Below the pieces are notes generated by a model. The model did no database searches. It worked only from the letters and a program-made list of their open reading frames with translations, and was not told the DNA's origin. A stretch of DNA of 64,000 nucleotides from Sphingomonas sanxanigenens DSM 19645 = NX02 (GTDB lineage: Bacteria > Pseudomonadota > Alphaproteobacteria > Sphingomonadales > Sphingomonadaceae): the NCBI RefSeq assembly GCF_000512205.2, contig NZ_CP006644.1, forward strand, positions 3,590,520 to 3,654,519, read 5' to 3'. This document shows positions 34,558 through 43,735 of this stretch, one piece after another. Within the stretch, counting starts at the first letter, position 1; each line of letters starts with the position of its first letter. The translations under genes and the position numbers were made by a program.

Positions 34558-35529
34558 ATGCGGCTCGCGACGCGCGCGAAGGGGCCGCCCGACGGCCAGC
34601 TGATCCTCGTCTCGGCGGACGGCAGCCGTGCGCTGCCCGCCACCGGCATCGCCGCGACGCTGCAATATGCTCTCGAGGAGTGGGACGGCGTCGAAGCGGA
34701 CCTGCGCCGCCTCGATGCGCGGCTGGCCGCGGGCGAAGGCGAGGTGCTGAACGCGACCGACCTGCTCGCGCCGCTGCCCCGCGCCTGGCAATGGCTCGAC
34801 GGCTCCGCCTTCCCGACGCATGGCGAACTCATGCAGCAGGCGTTCGGCCTGCCGGCGATCGAGACCGACAGGCCGCTGATGTACCAGGGGATGTCGCATC
34901 GCTTTCTGTCTGGCCATGAGGATGTGCCGCTGCCCGACGAAGCGGACGGCATCGACTTCGAGGGCGAGTTCGGCGTGATCACCGATTTCGTGCCGATGGG
35001 CACGTGTGCCGCCGATGCGCTCAAGCATGTCAGGCTCGTCATCCTCATCAACGACTGGTCGCTGCGCGCGATCGCGCCCGTCGAGATGAAGACCGGCTTC
35101 GGCTGGGTGCAGGCCAAGCCGGCATGCAGCGTCGCGCCCTTCGCGGTGACGCCCGATGCGCTGGGCGATGCATGGGCCGATGGTCGCATCCACCTGCCGC
35201 TCGCGGTGACACTGAATGGGGCGTGGTTCGGCCATCCCCATGGCCGCGAGATGGAGGTGGGTTTCCACGACCTCATCGCCCATGCCGCGCGCACCCGCGA
35301 CCTCGTCGCCGGCACGATCATCGGCTCGGGCACAATCTCCAACGCCGATCATGCGACCGTCGGCTCCGCCTGCATCTCCGAACGCCGCGCGATCGAGACG
35401 ATCGCGCAGGGCAAGCCCGCCACCGCCTTCATGCGCTTCGGCGACCGCGTCCGCATCCATGCTCCGGCAAACGGCGGCTCCCCGTTCGGCGTCATCGATC
35501 AGCGCGTGGTGAGCGGCCGTTCCGCCTGA
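34558..35529 (+). CDS. Fumarylacetoacetate hydrolase family protein
   Basis: A 323-residue FAH-fold protein. Metal ligands are E135 and E137 (DFEGEFG) and D166 (LINDWSLR); the lysine-bearing QAKPACSVAPFAVTPD follows. Family members hydrolyse or decarboxylate beta-diketo and 2-oxo-dienoate compounds from aromatic ring cleavage. It starts 10 nt after the cyclase gene behind AGGAGAG and is the last gene of the seven-gene operon starting with the luciferase-type monooxygenase. It likely performs the final C-C hydrolysis or decarboxylation. Confidence 0.85.
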   Translation: MRLATRAKGPPDGQLILVSADGSRALPATGIAATLQYALEEWDGVEADLRRLDARLAAGEGEVLNATDLLAPLPRAWQWLDGSAFPTHGELMQQAFGLPAIETDRPLMYQGMSHRFLSGHEDVPLPDEADGIDFEGEFGVITDFVPMGTCAADALKHVRLVILINDWSLRAIAPVEMKTGFGWVQAKPACSVAPFAVTPDALGDAWADGRIHLPLAVTLNGAWFGHPHGREMEVGFHDLIAHAARTRDLVAGTIIGSGTISNADHATVGSACISERRAIETIAQGKPATAFMRFGDRVRIHAPANGGSPFGVIDQRVVSGRSA

Positions 35530-35999
35530 TCCCTGCGACCGTGGGCCAGCAGGTTCAGACGTGTTTCGAAAGCAGAGCGACGCGAATGCCAACCACGACC
35601 TTCCCCTTCCCTATCGGTGCGGCATCCGCTTTCGACCGGTCGGATCGTCACTGGTGGGCGTTTCGCACGACCGGTTCGATTCGGCGCGCTCCCGGCCCGC
35701 AGAACCCGCTACGCGCGGCGCTGACCTCCTGCACGCTGCTCGGCGATGCCTCGGCGCGCATCACCGACCGAAAATTTGCGTTTTGCACCGCAGCATCTGC
35801 GACGCAGATATGGCGAATTTGCGCCAGAAACATCCCACAGATAACTGAGAAAACGGGATTATTCCGGGCATATGGCCTGCTCGATAACCGGAATGATGAT
35901 TCTAATAATCTTATTGACGCTGCCGAACACCGATATTAAAACCATCATTGTAATTCGTAAAAAGGCTCCCGCGAAGGGGCCGGATGGGGAGGATTGACG
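35530..35999 (+). promoter_or_regulatory. 470-nt leader of the TonB receptor gene with putative TetR operator, site 5
   Basis: No gene is seen between the FAH gene and the TonB receptor. The operator motif GAAT-GATG-ATTCTAAT lies at 35891-35906, about 95 nt before the receptor start, with a TTGACG at 35914-35919 and a TATTAA-rich segment downstream as possible promoter elements. The final 60 nt contain the GGGGAGGA ribosome site. The long A+T-richer leader could hold additional control, but no riboswitch was recognised. Confidence 0.5.
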
Positions 36000-38315
36000 A
36001 TGCGCTTTCGTGCCATTCACGCTGCTCTGCTGAGCACGGCGACTCTGGCCGTGACGGGTACGGCCCATGCCCAGGACGCGGCCGCGCCTGCAAGTACCGC
36101 AGACGACGCGCCCGCGAGCATGAGTCTCGCCGACATCGTCGTGACGGCGCAGAAGCGCGCGACAAACATCCAGGACACGCCGATCGCGATGCGGGCGTTC
36201 GATGGCGATGCGGTGCTGAAGGCCGGCGTCAGCGATGTGAACGGACTTGCCCGGCTCGCGCCCGATCTCGGCATCACCAACGATACGCAATATACCAAGA
36301 TCACCGTGCGCGGCATCTCGAGTCAGGATCATAGCGAGACCGCCGATCCTGCGCTGACGATCAATATCGATGGCGAATATATCAACCGGCCGATCGCGCT
36401 GAATGCGAGCTTCTTCGATTTGGAGCGGATCGAGGTGCTGCGCGGGCCGCAGGGCACGCTCTATGGGCGCAACGCAACCGCGGGCGCGCTCAACATTGTC
36501 GCGGCAAAGCCGAAGCTCGGCGACTTCCAGGGCTATGCCAGCGGCAGCTATGGCAATTTCAACGCCTTCACCGGCGAGGCCGCCGTCAACGTGCCGCTGG
36601 GCGAGAAGGTGGCGGTGCGGGTCAGCGGCATGCACAACCAGCATGACGGCTATTTCAACAACGAACCGGCCGGCCGCGGCAGCGCGGGCAATACCGATGC
36701 CGTCCGCGCGTCGATCTATGCCGAACCGCTCGCCGGTGTCCGCGTCTATCTTGCCGGTGAATATGTCAACGTCGATACGACCGGCATCGCCCAATATGGC
36801 ATCGTCGTCGCCAACAATGGCGTGCTCGCCAACCCGGCTTTCGCCAGCGGGATCGTCGACGTCATTCCCTCGACCCCTGCCCTCGAGGGCGGCGGCGTGC
36901 CGCTGCGCCTGCGGTTCGATCCGCCGAAATCCTCGTTTCCGCTCGGCAGCCTCGGCTTTACGCGGATCGAGCAATATGCCGTTCGCGGCCGCGTCGACGT
37001 TGATGTCGGCTCCATCGGCACGTTGAGCTATATTGGCGGCTACCGTGATGTAAATTCGGACGTGAACCAGCCGCTCAACGGCTTCGCGCCGACCACCTTC
37101 GTCCAGATGTATCAGAAGGACTCCGAAACGCAGAGCCATGAAATCCGCCTGTCCGGCGGAGAGGAGGGCGGATTTGTCTATCAGGTCGGCGGGTTCTACT
37201 TCAACGAAGACCAGTATATGGCGCAGGGCCTGTTTCTTCCGCTCGCGGCGGGCGGCAGCTTCCTGAACTATTTCTATCGGCCTTATGTCAAGAACAAGTC
37301 CGTGGCCGGATTTGCGCAGGCGACGATGCCGCTGATCGAGGACACGCTGAGCGTCACCGCCGGCATCCGCTACACCAAGGACAAGAAATCAGCGCTTTTC
37401 ATCAACTACGGCCCTCAGTTCGGCCGCGGATCCGCCCCGCCGGCGCAGGATGACACGACACGGCCGGGCCGCGTCGAATTCAATCCGACGCCGCTCGACG
37501 ACGATCAGGTCACCTGGACGGTCGGCCTCGACTATAATCCAAGCCGCGATCATCTGATCTACGGCAAGGTCAGCACCGGCTACAAGGCGGGCGGGTTCGA
37601 CAATGTCGGTTCGTTCGGCGCGGAAAAACTGACCGCCTACGAGATCGGGTCGAAGAACAGCTTTGCTGGCCGGACGATCCAGTTCAACGCTGCCGCATTC
37701 TATTATGACTATAAGGATCAGCAGATCCCGATCTTTCTCGACACCAGCGTGGGCTCCCAGGTCGTGAACGCCGGCAAGTCGCGGATCTGGGGCATCGAGA
37801 CCGACACCACCATCCTGCTTTCGCCGAACGACCGCTTCACGGCAACGGTCAACTATCTCGACGCAAAGCTCACCCAGTTCGAGGCGGCGCGGCTGGGCCT
37901 GAGCGGAACGATCGCGGACAGCGACCCGTCCACGCCGGGGCTGCAGCCGTTCGACCTCAGCGGCAATCGCCCGGTCCAGTCACCGAAATGGACGATCGCG
38001 TTGGGCTATGACCACGACTTCTACTTCGGCGACCATAAGCTGACGGCGAGCCTGTTCAGCCGGTTCAAATCGGCCTATTTCCTGCAGCCGAGCAATTCCC
38101 TGGCCGAGAAGCAGGAGGCGTTCACGCAGACCGACTTCACGCTCGAATATTCGGCGCCGGGGGATCGATTCAGCGTGCAGGGCTTCGTTCGCAATATCGA
38201 AAACTACAAGCCCTATGCATTCGCCGGATATGTCAACGCCGGCGGGCAGCTTCTGATCAACTATATCTATGGCACGCCGCGCACCTATGGCGTGCGCGGA
38301 ACCTTCCGGTTCTGA
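36000..38315 (+). CDS. TonB-dependent outer-membrane receptor
   Basis: A 771-residue receptor with a signal peptide ending GTAHA-Q. A TonB-box region (LADIVVTAQKR) is followed by a plug with ITVRGISSQDHSETADPALTIN-like start, ERIEVLRGPQGTLYGRNATAGALNIV, and a barrel ending in YGVRGTFRF. The plug type is the broad sphingomonad group often linked to plant aromatic or glycoside uptake. The ATG at 36000 is preferred to a TTG six bases earlier. Its promoter carries an operator of the shared type. It would bring the glycoside across the outer membrane. Confidence 0.9.
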   Translation: MRFRAIHAALLSTATLAVTGTAHAQDAAAPASTADDAPASMSLADIVVTAQKRATNIQDTPIAMRAFDGDAVLKAGVSDVNGLARLAPDLGITNDTQYTKITVRGISSQDHSETADPALTINIDGEYINRPIALNASFFDLERIEVLRGPQGTLYGRNATAGALNIVAAKPKLGDFQGYASGSYGNFNAFTGEAAVNVPLGEKVAVRVSGMHNQHDGYFNNEPAGRGSAGNTDAVRASIYAEPLAGVRVYLAGEYVNVDTTGIAQYGIVVANNGVLANPAFASGIVDVIPSTPALEGGGVPLRLRFDPPKSSFPLGSLGFTRIEQYAVRGRVDVDVGSIGTLSYIGGYRDVNSDVNQPLNGFAPTTFVQMYQKDSETQSHEIRLSGGEEGGFVYQVGGFYFNEDQYMAQGLFLPLAAGGSFLNYFYRPYVKNKSVAGFAQATMPLIEDTLSVTAGIRYTKDKKSALFINYGPQFGRGSAPPAQDDTTRPGRVEFNPTPLDDDQVTWTVGLDYNPSRDHLIYGKVSTGYKAGGFDNVGSFGAEKLTAYEIGSKNSFAGRTIQFNAAAFYYDYKDQQIPIFLDTSVGSQVVNAGKSRIWGIETDTTILLSPNDRFTATVNYLDAKLTQFEAARLGLSGTIADSDPSTPGLQPFDLSGNRPVQSPKWTIALGYDHDFYFGDHKLTASLFSRFKSAYFLQPSNSLAEKQEAFTQTDFTLEYSAPGDRFSVQGFVRNIENYKPYAFAGYVNAGGQLLINYIYGTPRTYGVRGTFRF

Positions 38316-38346
38316 TGCGCCGGGCGCCCCAAAGCGAGGATCAAGA

Positions 38347-39114
38347 ATGACGATTTCAGCGTGCGTCGAATGGCTGTTCAAGGATGAGCATGCGGAACTG
38401 CCCGATCGCATCCGCGCTGCGAAGGCGGCGGGGCTCGGCGGCGTGGAATTCCATCTGTGGCGCGACAAGCCGATCGACGCGATCAAGGTCGCGCTCGACG
38501 AGACCGGCCTGCCGTTGACGAGCTTCTGCGTCGATCCGCGGCGCAGCCTCGTCGATCCCGCCCAGCATGATGAATTCCTCGGCGCGGTCACCGACACGAT
38601 CGAGACCGCGAAGCGGCTGGGCCGCCCGCCGCTGATCGTCGCATCGGGTTTCATCCGCGAGGGCGTGGATCTCGCGGAACAGCGGGCAGAGGCGGTGAAG
38701 GTCCTCCGCAAGGCCGCGGCACTGGCCGAGGCGGCAGGCATCACCCTTCTCCTCGAACCACTCAACACGATCGTCTCGCACCCCGGCATGTATCTTTCGA
38801 GCACCACGCTGGCGCTCGACATCATCGAGGAGGTTGGCAGCGACCATCTTCGCCTGCTCTACGACGTCTTCCATTCGCACGTGATGGGCGAGGATATGGA
38901 AGCGGTGCTGCGCGGCCGCATCCATCTCGTCCACCATATCCAGTTCGCCGACGACCCCGGCCGCAGCGAGCCGGGCACGGGCACGATCGACTGGCCCGCC
39001 ACCGTCGCGACCTTGCGTGGGCTGGGCTATCAGGGCGCTTTCGGCCTCGAATATCTGCCGACGCTCCCCAGCGCGGAATCGATCGCGCAGACGCGCGCAG
39101 CCACCGGGCTCTGA
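38347..39114 (+). CDS. Hydroxypyruvate-isomerase-like sugar isomerase/epimerase
   Basis: A 255-residue TIM barrel of the Hyi/IolI type. The likely metal ligands are E137 (LLLEPLN), D173 (LLYDVFHSH), Q199 (HHIQFADDPGR) and E235 (FGLEYLP). The segment ADDPGRSEPGTGTIDW is typical of hydroxypyruvate isomerase relatives. It starts 31 nt after the TonB receptor stop and precedes an MFS carrier, so all three form one unit. A role in isomerising the released 3-oxo or 2-oxo sugar is plausible but not proved. Confidence 0.83.
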   Translation: MTISACVEWLFKDEHAELPDRIRAAKAAGLGGVEFHLWRDKPIDAIKVALDETGLPLTSFCVDPRRSLVDPAQHDEFLGAVTDTIETAKRLGRPPLIVASGFIREGVDLAEQRAEAVKVLRKAAALAEAAGITLLLEPLNTIVSHPGMYLSSTTLALDIIEEVGSDHLRLLYDVFHSHVMGEDMEAVLRGRIHLVHHIQFADDPGRSEPGTGTIDWPATVATLRGLGYQGAFGLEYLPTLPSAESIAQTRAATGL

Positions 39115-39139
39115 CGGCGTAGACGGAAAGGACGACGCG

Positions 39140-40495
39140 ATGGCGACGGCAAGCGCGACGAACCTGGCCCCGGCTGCCGTCTCGCCCGACCGGCCGGACC
39201 GCATCCAGGCCTGGGAGAAGGTGAGCTATGGCCTCGGCGATTTCGCCTGCGGCCTGAGCTGGAACGCGGTGGGCGCGTTCCTCCTTTATTTCTACACCAA
39301 TGTCGCGCTGCTGCCGGCCGCCGCCGTCGGCACGCTGTTCCTGCTTTCCCGCCTGCTCGATGCCGGCATCGACCTGAGCGTCGGCCTGATGGTCGATCGC
39401 ACGCGGTCGCGCTGGGGCCGCACCCGCCCCTACTTCCTGTTCGCCGCGCTGCCCTTCTCGATCCTGCTGGTGCTGACCTTCACCACGATCGACGCCTCGG
39501 TCGGTGCCAAGCTGGCCTATGCCTATGTGACCTTCACCCTGCTGGGCATTCTCTATTCCTTCCTCGCCGTCCCCTTCTCGGCGCTGATGCCGATGATGAC
39601 GTCCGACCATGGCGATCGCATGCAGTTGGGCAGCGCGCGTGCGATCGGCACATCGGCGTCGGTGATCCTCGCCACCGTGGCGACGATGCCGCTGGTCGCG
39701 TTGCTGGGTGACGGCGACGAGCGGCGGGGTTTCCTGTATGTGGCGGCAATCTTCGCCGTCCTGACCTTCGCCGCGCTGATCAACCTCGTGTTCAGCTGCC
39801 GGGAGCGCCACCATGACGCGGCGCCCGCCGCCGGCGCGGTCTGGCCGGCGATCGGCGAGATGCTTCGCAACCGTGCGTGGCTCGTCACCTTCCTGTTCTG
39901 CACGCTGAACTTCCTGCGCTTCGGCGTGGTGATTTCGGTCACCGCCTTCTTCGCGATAGAGGTCATGCGCGCGCCCTGGATGATCGGCATATTGCTGCCT
40001 GCCGTTTCGGGCACGCTGATCTTCAGCGCGATGATCGCACCGATGCTGTTCAGGCGAACCGGGATCCGCAAGGGCTGCATCGCCGCGCTCGTGATCGCCA
40101 TCGCGCTGCACGCGGTGCTGCCGCTGGTCGAGGCGCATCACCTGCTGTTCCTTGCCGTCTTCCTCGTCGCGGCGGTTCTGATCAGCCTGACGATGACGGC
40201 GATCTTCACGATGGCGGCTGACGCGGTCGACTATCATGAGTGGCAGTTCGGCAGCCGCAACGAAGGGCTGCTCTCGTCGGGCATCAGCCTGTCGACCAAG
40301 GTCGGCATGGCGATCGGCACCGCGCTTGTCGCCTATACGCTGGCGATCGCGGGCTATGATCCCAACGCGGTGACCGACGGCGCACGCGCAGCGATCCGCT
40401 GGTCCTATTACGGCGCCCCCATCCTCATCATGCTCCTGCAGATCGGCACGATGATCTTCTGGCCGATGGACCGGTTCCAGCGCCCGTCACGCTGA
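39140..40495 (+). CDS. MFS transporter, GPH (glycoside-pentoside-hexuronide:cation) type
   Basis: A 451-residue membrane protein with about twelve helices and the GPH signature pieces. These are EKVSYGLGDFACGLSWNAVGAFLLYFYTN at the start, LSVGLMVDRTRSRWGRTRPYFL after helix 2, and MAADAVDYHEWQFGSRNEGLL late in the chain. Family members import glycosides or hexuronides with sodium or protons. It lies 25 nt after the isomerase gene. Together with the TonB receptor upstream it offers a full uptake route across both membranes. Confidence 0.88.
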   Translation: MATASATNLAPAAVSPDRPDRIQAWEKVSYGLGDFACGLSWNAVGAFLLYFYTNVALLPAAAVGTLFLLSRLLDAGIDLSVGLMVDRTRSRWGRTRPYFLFAALPFSILLVLTFTTIDASVGAKLAYAYVTFTLLGILYSFLAVPFSALMPMMTSDHGDRMQLGSARAIGTSASVILATVATMPLVALLGDGDERRGFLYVAAIFAVLTFAALINLVFSCRERHHDAAPAAGAVWPAIGEMLRNRAWLVTFLFCTLNFLRFGVVISVTAFFAIEVMRAPWMIGILLPAVSGTLIFSAMIAPMLFRRTGIRKGCIAALVIAIALHAVLPLVEAHHLLFLAVFLVAAVLISLTMTAIFTMAADAVDYHEWQFGSRNEGLLSSGISLSTKVGMAIGTALVAYTLAIAGYDPNAVTDGARAAIRWSYYGAPILIMLLQIGTMIFWPMDRFQRPSR

Positions 40496-40813
40496 TCCGG
40501 CCGGCGCGACAGCGTCACCGATAGCGATATCAGCGCCCCTCCCCTCGCTAAGGGTTAACGTCATCGCGGCTCCGGCCGCGATTGACACGTCTGCATAAAA
40601 TATTACTATTCAATCCGCATGGATGTCTCGGGAGGGCAGATCGAGCGAGAAGATTGAAAAGACCTTGGCTTGCGTCAAGAAGGCAAGTTGATGACGGGCG
40701 CCGCCAGGGTGGCGCCTTTGCGCAATGCGTGAATGTTTTATGGCTGATCTCGCGGCGAGCGGCCGAGTCGCAGGACAGGCAGCGCGTTTCAGCTTCGCGC
40801 AGAAGGATGGTTT
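40496..40813. other. 318-nt intergenic region with GC hairpin
   Basis: No gene is seen. A hairpin with perfect 8-bp arms (40563-40570 and 40575-40582) and a 4-nt loop follows the transporter gene and may end its transcript, although only a short T run is nearby. The next part (about 40590-40620) is A+T rich and could hold the promoter of the FadR-type gene. No copy of the GAAY-N4-RTTC motif was found. Confidence 0.45.
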
Positions 40814-41542
40814 ATGAGTTCGTTCGGAAGCTTCCAGAAATTCAGTGAAGGAACGCTTTCCAGCCACGACCAGGTTGCGCGCGCGCTGGGTGCGCAGATC
40901 ATCAACGGTGTTTACCCCCCGGGCTCGAAGATCCCCGGCGAGGCTGAAATCCTTCAGCGCTTCGGCGTGTCGCGCACGGTGCTGCGCGAGGTGCTGAAGA
41001 CCCTGACCGCCAAGGGGCTGATCGTTTCCAAGACACGCGTCGGCACAAAGGTGCTCGATCCCAGTCACTGGAACCTCTTCGATGCCGACGTGCTTTCCTG
41101 GAAGATGTCTCAGGGGCTGGACGAGGCATTCCACGGCGATCTGACGGAGATCCGGCTGGCACTGGAACCGCGCGCCGCCGCGCTCGCCGCTCGCCGGCGT
41201 GATCCCGCCGCAATCAAGGAACTGCGCGACGCGATCGAGGCAATGCGCAACGCCACGGAATCGCGGCGCCATTTCGCCGAGGCGGATTTGTTCTTCCACA
41301 AGGCGATCGGTGCGGCTTCCGGCAATGTGCTGCTGCGATCGATCGCCGCGGTGATCGAGACCGCGCTCGTCGCCTCCTTCACCATGACCTCGCCGATCCA
41401 CGATGCCGACCTGCACGAGCATAATGTCCACAGCCACGAACTGATCGTCGATGCGATCGAAGCCGGCGACGAGGAAGGTGCGGCGGAGGCGATGCGCAGG
41501 GTGATCAAGACGCTCGCGCACTGGCGCGCGCAGGCAGACTGA
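40814..41542 (+). CDS. GntR-family regulator, FadR/FCD subfamily
   Basis: A 242-residue regulator. The N-terminal winged helix is at about 18-85 (GVYPPGSKIPGEAEILQRFGVSRTVLREVLKTLTAKGLI), and the helical FCD effector domain has the metal-binding pattern D-x3-H (ADLFFHKAI) with later NVHSHELI and H residues. Such regulators sense small organic acids or sugar acids such as galactonate or lactate. It precedes a lactate-dehydrogenase-like gene by 12 nt, so it probably controls that gene and itself. Confidence 0.87.
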   Translation: MSSFGSFQKFSEGTLSSHDQVARALGAQIINGVYPPGSKIPGEAEILQRFGVSRTVLREVLKTLTAKGLIVSKTRVGTKVLDPSHWNLFDADVLSWKMSQGLDEAFHGDLTEIRLALEPRAAALAARRRDPAAIKELRDAIEAMRNATESRRHFAEADLFFHKAIGAASGNVLLRSIAAVIETALVASFTMTSPIHDADLHEHNVHSHELIVDAIEAGDEEGAAEAMRRVIKTLAHWRAQAD

Positions 41543-41554
41543 GCGCGAACGCGA

Positions 41555-43276
41555 ATGCCGCGGCAAACGGCGCGGCGGCCGGCCGTCCCTGAGCAACACT
41601 CCTTCGTCGAGCAGCTTCGCGCGACGATCGGCCGCGACCGGGTGCTGACCGGCGCGGCGCGCACCCGCCGCTACCGGATGGGTTTCCGTTTCGGCGAGGG
41701 CGCGGCGCTCGCGGTCGTGCGGCCGCGCAGCCTGGTCGAGATGTGGCGCGCGCTGCAGCTTTGCATCGCGCATGAGAAGATCGTGATCATGCAGGCGGCC
41801 AATACCGGCCTCACCGGCGGATCGACGCCTTCGGGCGACGATTATGACCGCGACGTGGTGATCATCAGCACAACCGCCATGTCGAAAATCCATGTGATCG
41901 ACGAGGGTCGGCAGGTGATCTGCCTTGCCGGCGCGACGCTCTATGAACTCGAGGCCGCGCTGAAGCCTTATGGGCGCGAACCGCATTCGGTCATCGGTTC
42001 CTCCTGCATCGGCGCTTCGGTGCTGGGCGGAGTGTGCAACAACAGCGGCGGCGCGCTTGTCCGCCGCGGGCCGGCGTTCACCGAACTCGCGCTGTTTGCG
42101 CAACGCCAGGCGGATGGCGCGCTGCGGCTGGTCAATCATCTCGGCGTCGACCTGGGCGACGGCCCCGAGGACATGCTGGAGCGGCTCGATCGCGGTGCGT
42201 TCGGTGCGGTGGACATCATCGGCGACGCGGGCCGCGCCTCCGACCATGATTATGCCACGCGCGTGCGCGACATCGCCGCCGACACGCCGGCGCGGTTCAA
42301 CGCCGATCCGCAATGCCTGTTCGAGGCTTCGGGCAGCGCGGGCAAGCTGGCGGTGTTCGCGGTGCGGCTGGATAGCTTCCCGAAGGATGAGGACAGCCGC
42401 GTCTTCTATATCGGCACCAATGATCCGGTCGAACTCGGCGATATCCGCCGGGCGATGCTGGAGCGGTTCGCCGAATTGCCGATCGCGGCCGAATATATGC
42501 ACCGCGACTGCTTCGACATCGCCAACGAATATGGGAAAAGCACCTTCTTCGCGATCAACCTGCTCGGCACCGAGCGGCTGCCGATGCTTTACACGATCGG
42601 CGCGAAGCTGAGCGCGATCGCCAGCCGCATCGGCATCGGCGCGGACCGTCTGGGGCCGCGGCTCATCCACGGCCTCGCCCGGCTGCTGCCGCGGCATCTG
42701 CCCCGCCGGCTCACCGACTATCGCGACCGCTATGAGCATCATCTGATCCTGCGCATGGGCGGTGCCGGGATCGCCGAGGCCGAAGCCTATCTGGGCACGA
42801 TATTCCCTTCGGCGCGTGGCGACTTCTTCACCTGCTCGCCTGCCGAGGGAGAGAAAGCCTTCCTCCACCGCTTCGCTGCGGCGGGCGCCGCGATCCAGTA
42901 TCGCAAGGTCCACGCCGATGCCGTGGCGGGCATCATCGCGCTCGACATCGCCCTGCCGCGCAACAGCGTGAACTGGGTGGAAACATTACCGCCGGCGATC
43001 GCCGCCCAGATCGTCCACAGCCTCTATTACGGCCATTTTTTCTGTCACGTGTTCCATCAGGATTATGTGCTGAAGAAGGGCGCCGATGTGCACGCGCTTG
43101 AACAGGCGATGCTCGATCTGCTCGACGCGCGCGGCGCGGAATATCCGGCGGAGCATGGCGTGGGGCACCTCTATGAGGCAAAGCCGGCGCTGCGGGAATT
43201 CTACCGGGCGCTGGACCCGTGCAACAGCTTCAATCCCGGGATCGGGCACAGTTCGAAGCGTGCTCACTGGCACTGA
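41555..43276 (+). CDS. dld: Quinone-dependent D-lactate dehydrogenase, Dld-like
   Basis: A 573-residue FAD enzyme, close to the 571 residues of E. coli Dld. Features are VIMQAANTGLTGGSTPSG (FAD phosphate loop), VIGSSCIGASVLGGVCNNSGGALVRRGPAF, the HHLILRMGG segment and the C-terminal FFCHVFHQDYVLKKG ... EHGVGHLY. It is a peripheral inner-membrane enzyme oxidising D-lactate to pyruvate and passing electrons to quinone. It is preceded by a FadR-type regulator that probably responds to the substrate. Confidence 0.88.
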   Translation: MPRQTARRPAVPEQHSFVEQLRATIGRDRVLTGAARTRRYRMGFRFGEGAALAVVRPRSLVEMWRALQLCIAHEKIVIMQAANTGLTGGSTPSGDDYDRDVVIISTTAMSKIHVIDEGRQVICLAGATLYELEAALKPYGREPHSVIGSSCIGASVLGGVCNNSGGALVRRGPAFTELALFAQRQADGALRLVNHLGVDLGDGPEDMLERLDRGAFGAVDIIGDAGRASDHDYATRVRDIAADTPARFNADPQCLFEASGSAGKLAVFAVRLDSFPKDEDSRVFYIGTNDPVELGDIRRAMLERFAELPIAAEYMHRDCFDIANEYGKSTFFAINLLGTERLPMLYTIGAKLSAIASRIGIGADRLGPRLIHGLARLLPRHLPRRLTDYRDRYEHHLILRMGGAGIAEAEAYLGTIFPSARGDFFTCSPAEGEKAFLHRFAAAGAAIQYRKVHADAVAGIIALDIALPRNSVNWVETLPPAIAAQIVHSLYYGHFFCHVFHQDYVLKKGADVHALEQAMLDLLDARGAEYPAEHGVGHLYEAKPALREFYRALDPCNSFNPGIGHSSKRAHWH

Positions 43277-43735
43277 GGCCACCGCCCCGAACCCGCCCCA
43301 CCCATGGCTGCGAAGCTCAAACGCAATCGGTACGCAGAAAATCGCGGCCGTTTACGAAGTAGCGGTGCTCGATGCCAGTTCCCAGGCTCGGTCCGCCGAT
43401 TAAGGGGGCCGCCGATTGAAGGTGCGGTTGGCTGCGGCCAGGAACAGTGAGAAATTAAGCATCAGCTTGAAGTTGAGCGGCCTGAAGGAGTTGATGGCGC
43501 TGCCGCCATCGGGGTTGACGGCGAAGCCGAACAGCATCGTTTTCAACCGGCTAGACGGCACGGGCAGAGGCCGAATCTTCCTTAAAAGGCCCCTGTGGCT
43601 GCGGCGGTCGGCGTCAGCGCGATGCCGATCGCCCGGTACGACGAGATGCCGTTGGAGGAGGCATTTGGCAAACGCCCGGCAGCCAAAATCCGGCAGGAGA
43701 TCGTTTTCCAATCGATCGGTTGCCGTATCCCGCGG
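43277..43735. other. 459-nt stretch without a recognised gene
   Basis: Between the convergent Dld and ROK kinase genes. A leftward open frame of about 100 codons (43400-43711) has an odd composition and no recognisable family, so it is not called as a gene. A fossil of a lost gene is possible. No terminator with a clear T run was found. Confidence 0.4.

Noticed and set aside
43400-43711. Leftward frame of about 100 codons between dld and the ROK kinase
   Set aside because: No family, no ribosome site, and an odd C-terminus; left as gene-free DNA with a possible fossil.
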